Assembly (NCBI GenBank): GCA_009760855.2
Contig: WPIO01000002.1
Span: forward strand, 7,748,001 to 7,812,000
Direction: 5' to 3'
DNA from: Cristatella mucedo
Taxonomy: Eukaryota; Bryozoa; Phylactolaemata; Cristatellidae
DNA length: 64,000 bases
Shown: piece by piece, positions 12,931 to 64,000 of the stretch
How the letters are laid out: each line of letters opens with the position of its first letter
Numbering within the stretch: the first letter of the stretch is position 1
The notes under the pieces: model-generated
Told to the model about the DNA's origin: nothing
Database searches by the model: none
What the model saw: only the letters and a program-made list of their open reading frames with translations
Made by a program: the position numbers and the translations under genes

Positions 12931-13084
12931 TTTCTTTATTGTATCTCATTATAACTAGGGTTCGCTTAGAGCATTTATTATTGCTTACCAAGGCTTAAAG
13001 GAGTCTTTTCCTAATCCTCAGACTTTAGAGAACCTCTTTATTCGTTAAAAGCTTAAAGATTGGCTGACTTAGCTGCCTCATTTG

Positions 13085-13230
13085 CGTTTCGGCAGAAGAG
13101 CCTTAATAGCTATCACCATCGCTAGCAGTGGGCAATAAAGGATCGCCCACAACAGTACTGGAATCCTCCGCGACCAGGCTCGTGAAGAGCGAGCACCTTA
13201 CCCCTAAGCTAAGACTCTCGGGTACTTTAA
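13085..13230 (-). mobile_element. SINE type II
   Basis: On the minus strand a tRNA-like head (TTAGGGGTAAGGTGCTCGC) leads into the shared centre GGGCGATCCTTTATTGCCC, GATGGTGATAGCTATTAAG and GGCTCTTCTGCCG, ending AAATGAGGCAGC. Confidence 0.65.
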
Positions 13231-13304
13231 CTTGCGTTTCTAATCGTTTCTACTAATGGCTTAAGCTATTTCTCGATTAAATACGCGGCTAATTTAATCA
13301 AGCG

Positions 13305-13445
13305 CCGTCCTGGTTTGGCTCAAGGGTCGCCTTTAACGATCGAGGTCACGATGCTCACCTTTACGATCGATGTCGTGGAGTTTAATCCTGCTGCATATGC
13401 AAAGCGCCTGGATAGAGATTCAGTACTCTTATGGCGCTATGCGAA
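13305..13445 (+). mobile_element. Decayed type-I SINE
   Basis: A degraded head is followed by ATATGCAAAGCGCCTGG, AGAGATTCAGTACTCTTAT and GGCGCTATGCGAATG, the shared L2-like tail. Confidence 0.5.
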
Positions 13446-13544
13446 TGCAAGAGATGCGGTGCCGAGATATTTGAGCCTGGAGACTTGGCGTTTGGAAATA
13501 TATTGAGACTCACAGGCCTGCCCACAAGCTGTTATTGTTAGTAA

Positions 13545-14999
13545 AGTGACACATTTGCATAGCTTATTAAGTGAAATAAATCTCTTCTTGGTCACTGTCC
13601 ATATGCCTGAAATTGAGCAATATTTATTCATTGCAATTGGTGGGTGATAACATGAAGGAGTGTACGGACAGGCCAAGAAAATGCTGTGAGTACAGGTGGG
13701 TTGCAGCATCTTTTCAAATGTCGCGAGTGAGTCAACAAAAGTCGTGAGATGACGCGACGTCAAGTCGGTAATGATTTCCAGATTCTGGGACCTCCGGACG
13801 TGAAGTCATGGACTTCATAAGAGTTGAGGCTAGTAGAGTGGCAGTTAAACGAAGTCAGAGTCAGAGGAGTCCTTGGTGCAGCTTGGGAAGCCTGAGGACT
13901 AGGTACTTTGGAAAGGTGAGCCGCAGCAATAGAATGACCCAAAAGTGAATGAGATGACCCAGAATTCGGTACTTAACTTGATAGGCAGCACGTGCGGGTC
14001 TGCGGATAGCGAATGGTATAACGTGGCACTTGCACCGTTCATTGAAGACAAGATTAGCTGCAGAGTTTTGCACCAACTGTAAGTTTCATCTTGCAAAGTT
14101 AGGAAGACCTGGAAAGATTAAATTACAGTAGTGTTCGCGGAATGTCACAATGCCACAGACCAGCTTACCCGAAGAAAACTTTCCTAAGTACACCCAAGCG
14201 TATTTCAATGTCACTTAGATAACAATAGCTTGACTTGACTTTCGGAACCAGCATTTAAGAACGGGATGCACGGATTCCGTGTAGAGTTTGCAAGGAATGG
14301 GGTTGCCGAACCAATTTTGAGGGTCAGGCTTTTCAATTTCTGAGTGATAACAGATTATTTTTCCGTAACAAATAGCCAGCTGTTATCGTTATTCAATTGA
14401 AGAAAGTCTGCTGCAATTAAAGTGCGAATCGTGACAGTACACGCAGCAATGAAGTTAAGAGAGTCTGGGGCACTGGAAGGCTGGGAGCTAATCAAAGCAC
14501 GGGTGTCAACAACTAAGTGTCATCGAGACAACTGTGTGTCATCGACAGAGATGATGGATTGTGCTAGGAAATTACATCGGCTATTAAGTAAGACTATGTA
14601 CGTAAAAATAACTGGACTCGGCTGATACCTGCGATAGCCCATATTTTAACGGCTCATCAGAATATCTTTGGCCGTCGTCACTTAGGCACTGAAATCTCTA
14701 GCGAGATCATCTCAGTTCAATGCCAGTGATGTCTGGGCGAGACGATAAGCACTCAAGAGAACTTGGGGATCACTTTCGTTAGACACAGGGACGACAGCAG
14801 CAGAACTAGCATAGAGACTATACCACAGTCAGAGTTCCGGAGAAAACTGTTATACACTCAGTAAGCTGGATTCGATAACAACCGTTCCGTTAGCATTGTA
14901 TGGACGCACACTCTTCATTAGGTTTCACACAGGCTTCATAAAATAGATGGCGAAGAGCAATTGGAATGAATGGCTAACTTTCAGCCCACCTGCCATTAA

Positions 15000-15000
<1 letters not shown>
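13545..15000 (-). mobile_element. Heavily decayed L2 copy
   Basis: Minus-strand traces include S-W-C-K-T-L-Q-L near 14,065 (a common shadow frame of this LINE). The UTR-like tail is at 13,545-13,615. A stretch at 14,395-14,560 matches the L2 region around the W-M-A-A-N-F block. The boundaries are approximate. Confidence 0.5.
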
Positions 15001-16910
<1,910 letters not shown>

Positions 16911-16914
16911 GTGT

Positions 16915-17530
16915 TTTTGAGCTCGTATCTTGATTACTGCAATTTCCTTTATTCAGGAATCTCAGCCTTTCCCCGTGGGCTGTCCCACCGGCCTGTCGTC
17001 TGCAGCAGGTGCAACACTTAGCGACTCGTCTGGTCTGTTTCTACGACATAGCTGCGACATCACCCCACTGCTGATTGAGAGTCACTGGCTCCCTATCAAG
17101 CAAGGAATCGATTTCAAGATCTTTAGTCTGGCTTGCTGGTCACTTCACTCACTAGCATAAGTACCTATCCGACCTCCTTACTCCTGCATCGTGTTCTCGA
17201 AACCATCCACTTCTCAGCATCTAGTCACTTCGCCGTCTATGGCGATAAAATGAAAACTTTTGACGATCGAGCTTTCAGCTCGTACGCACAAAAAGTTTGG
17301 AACTCGAATCCTGGCGGGTCACTATCTGCAATCTAACTGGTGGCAATGACTGGTCGTCATGTCTGCTCTAGCACGCTGGACTTATCATGATACTCATTTG
17401 CTGTCTTATGCTTAATGCCAAGCATGCTATAAGCTTGCTTTGAATACAGATCATCTAGCAGTGTGAGTTGTAAAGTGCCTCTATTGAGATTAAGTTCTCT
17501 TTGGGCACCGTAAAAACGACCTATAATTGT
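16915..17530 (+). mobile_element. Decayed L2 3' fragment
   Basis: It encodes SCDITPLLIESHWLPIKQ and DFKIFSLACWSLHSLA. A later frame has D-D-R-A-F-S-S-Y-A-Q-K-V-W-N-S, and a stem-loop relic lies near 17,475-17,515. Confidence 0.7.
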
Positions 17531-18945
17531 TTTATAGTTACTATTATTACTAATTACCGAAGTGAACGCTTCTGTCTTGTCAACTCCGCTTTTTCTGGCA
17601 TTGTAGTGATCATCGCACAATGAAATCCTCGCGACTCCAGTGAGTGCGAGTGTAGATGCCCGTATTTATACGTCTTATTATATTACTGTCGAAATTATTT
17701 GAGATGCATCCTTTCCCTAGTGTTTATGTCAATCTTTCCTTTATTTCATACTCTGTAAGTCTTGGATTCGCATAGCACAGCACTTACTTAGCTTATCCCA
17801 GTAGTCCGCGATGCCAAAAGTAATCTATAAGTACGTCCAGTACAAAATGTCCACGATTCGGTGCTCGCCAAACTCTTGGGCCGAGTTGTTGGCATGCAGG
17901 CGTGCAAGCAAAGCACGTGGCGCTGAATGTCTTTCTGGCTTGTGGTTTACCGATCAGCAAAGAGAATAGGAATCCGAAAATTTGAATTAAACCACCTCAT
18001 TATTCCCTTTAAAACTTGGCTCCAGGACCAAATCTCTGCAGACTTGTAACCAGAGACCCCCGACATTCGAAAATAGTGTTCGCTGTTACAGAAGTAGTGG
18101 CTATCCTGCTGCCGCGGCCCATCTTTGTTTGTATGTTAACCACAACTGTAGATATTTTTTTTTAATTTCTAGAGCAGATTGCTCAAATTTAAGTTGTTTA
18201 ACCCGTAATTTATTCGATATAACTGCATTCGCAAAGACGCCATATCCGTGGCTTGTACAAATATCACGAGGCTGCTGTAATATGTTGCACGTGAATGGGT
18301 CCGCTCTAGTATTGCGTTTTTTAAGCGAGCTTCTTAAATTGCCAAAGCTGAATTCCTCAAGTGCGTCCTTTTAAAAGCGAATTCGTCAGCCTCGCCATCG
18401 GTATCGTCTGCTATTACCACCGTCGGACTGCGTCGCTGGCTGCGGCAGCTGGGCGGAACCCGCCTGTCTGGCGCGCGGAGGTTGTTGCGAGGTGCTCAGC
18501 TGAAAAAATGTGTTGCAGTGACTCTTTGATACGTTTAATTCAGCATATCAATAGTGCAAGTGTGCGTTTTCGAGGCTGTAGCAACGAAACTGCCTACGTA
18601 AACAGCCTCGCTACGAGCGGCCGTCGGCGAAGGGTGCCACTCTACTCAGGTGAATAACGTACTCCTCATGCGACAAGAAACGCCATTGCTTGCGATTATA
18701 TTTATTTTGCGAACATACTCGTTGGAGAGGCTACGTCCCACATGTCTAACCAGGGTGGCTGCTTGCTCCTGGCTTAGGCAGCGACTCGCGGTGCTCCTGT
18801 CAACGAGTTCGTTCTAGAGGGATACCGTCTGCAGACCAGCCGGTGGCGGTTGGTCGCAAGGCTAGGGCAAAGATGTAGACTTTATTTTTTTATGTTCGGG
18901 CAGCGGGCCTCTTTAAATCCGCTGCGCAGTCGCGATTGCCACGTT

Positions 18946-18967
18946 GACACCCAGCTGGCTGGGTGTC
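18946..18967. repeat. Perfect short palindrome upstream of the gene
   Basis: GACACCCAGC and GCTGGGTGTC are perfect inverted arms with a two-base centre, about 150 nt before the start codon. It could be a hairpin or a dimeric factor site. Function is unknown. Confidence 0.4.
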
Positions 18968-19094
18968 TACGTGTAAATCTCGACTTCGGTGTGCAATGCA
19001 AACGTAGCCACCACTGGTGGGTGGCTGGCGTCGCAGTCGCCACTGTCGGCCTAGAGCAAAGCATTACTTATGTCTTTGAAGTGCGTTCGTCGTG

Positions 19095-19110
19095 GTTGCC
19101 TTTTTTCAGG
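19095..19110 (+). promoter_or_regulatory. Splice acceptor immediately upstream of the start codon
   Basis: The stretch GTTGCCTTTTTTCAG|G lies directly before AAAAATG. It is a good 3' splice site with a pyrimidine tract and only five bases of leader. It implies either an upstream non-coding exon (one candidate donor is near 18651, CTCAG|GTGAAT) or spliced-leader trans-splicing. Confidence 0.5.
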
Positions 19111-19114
19111 AAAA

Positions 19115-63640
<44,526 letters not shown>

Positions 63641-64000
63641 GTGAGAGGTCGGAATGAGAATCGTTGGTCATCTGCAGCAAATTCTGCTACTACTGCTGCT
63701 CGCATGCAATAACATTGGTCATGATACATTCGACAATCCCATAAGAAGTTCAAGGAGCCAGCCATGAAATTTTGATGTGTCCGATGTTAAAATGTTTTGT
63801 GCAACGGTACTTCGAATCCATGAAGCTTGTGATGCTGGCTTGGATCTACATGGCACTTGAAATTTTTTATTGAAAGTAGGTTGATGGTACTCTTTTTTGC
63901 TACTTGCCTTAAGTGCCAGTTGTAGAATGGAAGCAGCCAGCAGGCAAAAAAGAGCTGAGGATTGATAAGGAAACATTTTGTGGCTTCCATTGTCTGCTTG

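Larger units (their letters stand above)
17530..19110. other. Presumed 5' flank of the large gene
   Basis: No TATA box is obvious. A possible untranslated exon could end near 18,650 at CTCAG|GTGAAT. The rest holds no recognised element except the palindrome at 18,946. Confidence 0.35.

Noticed and set aside
18361-18657. Upstream coding exon ending at a GTGAAT donor
   Set aside because: The protein is unremarkable and the signal peptide in exon 1 needs no upstream coding part; at most it is a non-coding leader exon.

Overview
The window is nuclear DNA of an invertebrate animal. It has spliced genes with GT-AG introns. It carries many decayed L2-clade LINE copies, tRNA-derived SINEs, a mariner remnant, a hAT fragment and long (CT)n, (CA)n and (TA)n microsatellites. 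Calcium-binding EGF modules in such numbers argue for Metazoa. The peritrophin-type chitin-binding module and the transposon mix suggest an invertebrate, but the sequence does not settle the phylum.

Region by region. Positions 1-18,900 contain no host gene that I can support. They hold L2 fragments on both strands, SINEs, a mariner transposase broken by an L2 insertion, a foldback-like element carrying TTTAGGG-type repeats, and microsatellites. From 19,115 to the right edge I reconstruct one large plus-strand gene. Twenty-one coding exons join in compatible phases and give 3,570 codons before the window ends. The order is signal peptide, peritrophin-A/CBM14-like chitin-binding module, WSC domain, vWA domain, WSC, WSC, then about 75 EGF-like domains. 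Sixty-one of these are complete inside a single uninterrupted 7.3-kb exon (48,072-55,366). The gene continues past position 64,000.

The introns are full of mobile elements. Intron 7 (25,220-37,083) is almost 12 kb. It holds a second foldback-like element, nested L2 copies, SINEs and a short fragment that looks like the horizontally transferred hAT family SPIN/URR1. The youngest L2 copy lies in intron 19 (58,165-60,392) and has one visible frameshift.

How the parts relate. The gene product is inferred to be a very large secreted or cell-surface matrix protein. It would combine predicted chitin or glycan binding (CBM14, WSC), a protein-interaction vWA domain and a long calcium-rigidified EGF rod with Notch-type O-glycosylation motifs. 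I know of no named family with this order, so no gene symbol is given. Separately, one SINE family ends in the same 3' stem-loop as the resident L2 LINE, which points to a LINE-SINE partnership. The main uncertainty is whether exons 1-7 and 8-21 belong to one transcript or to two neighbouring genes.
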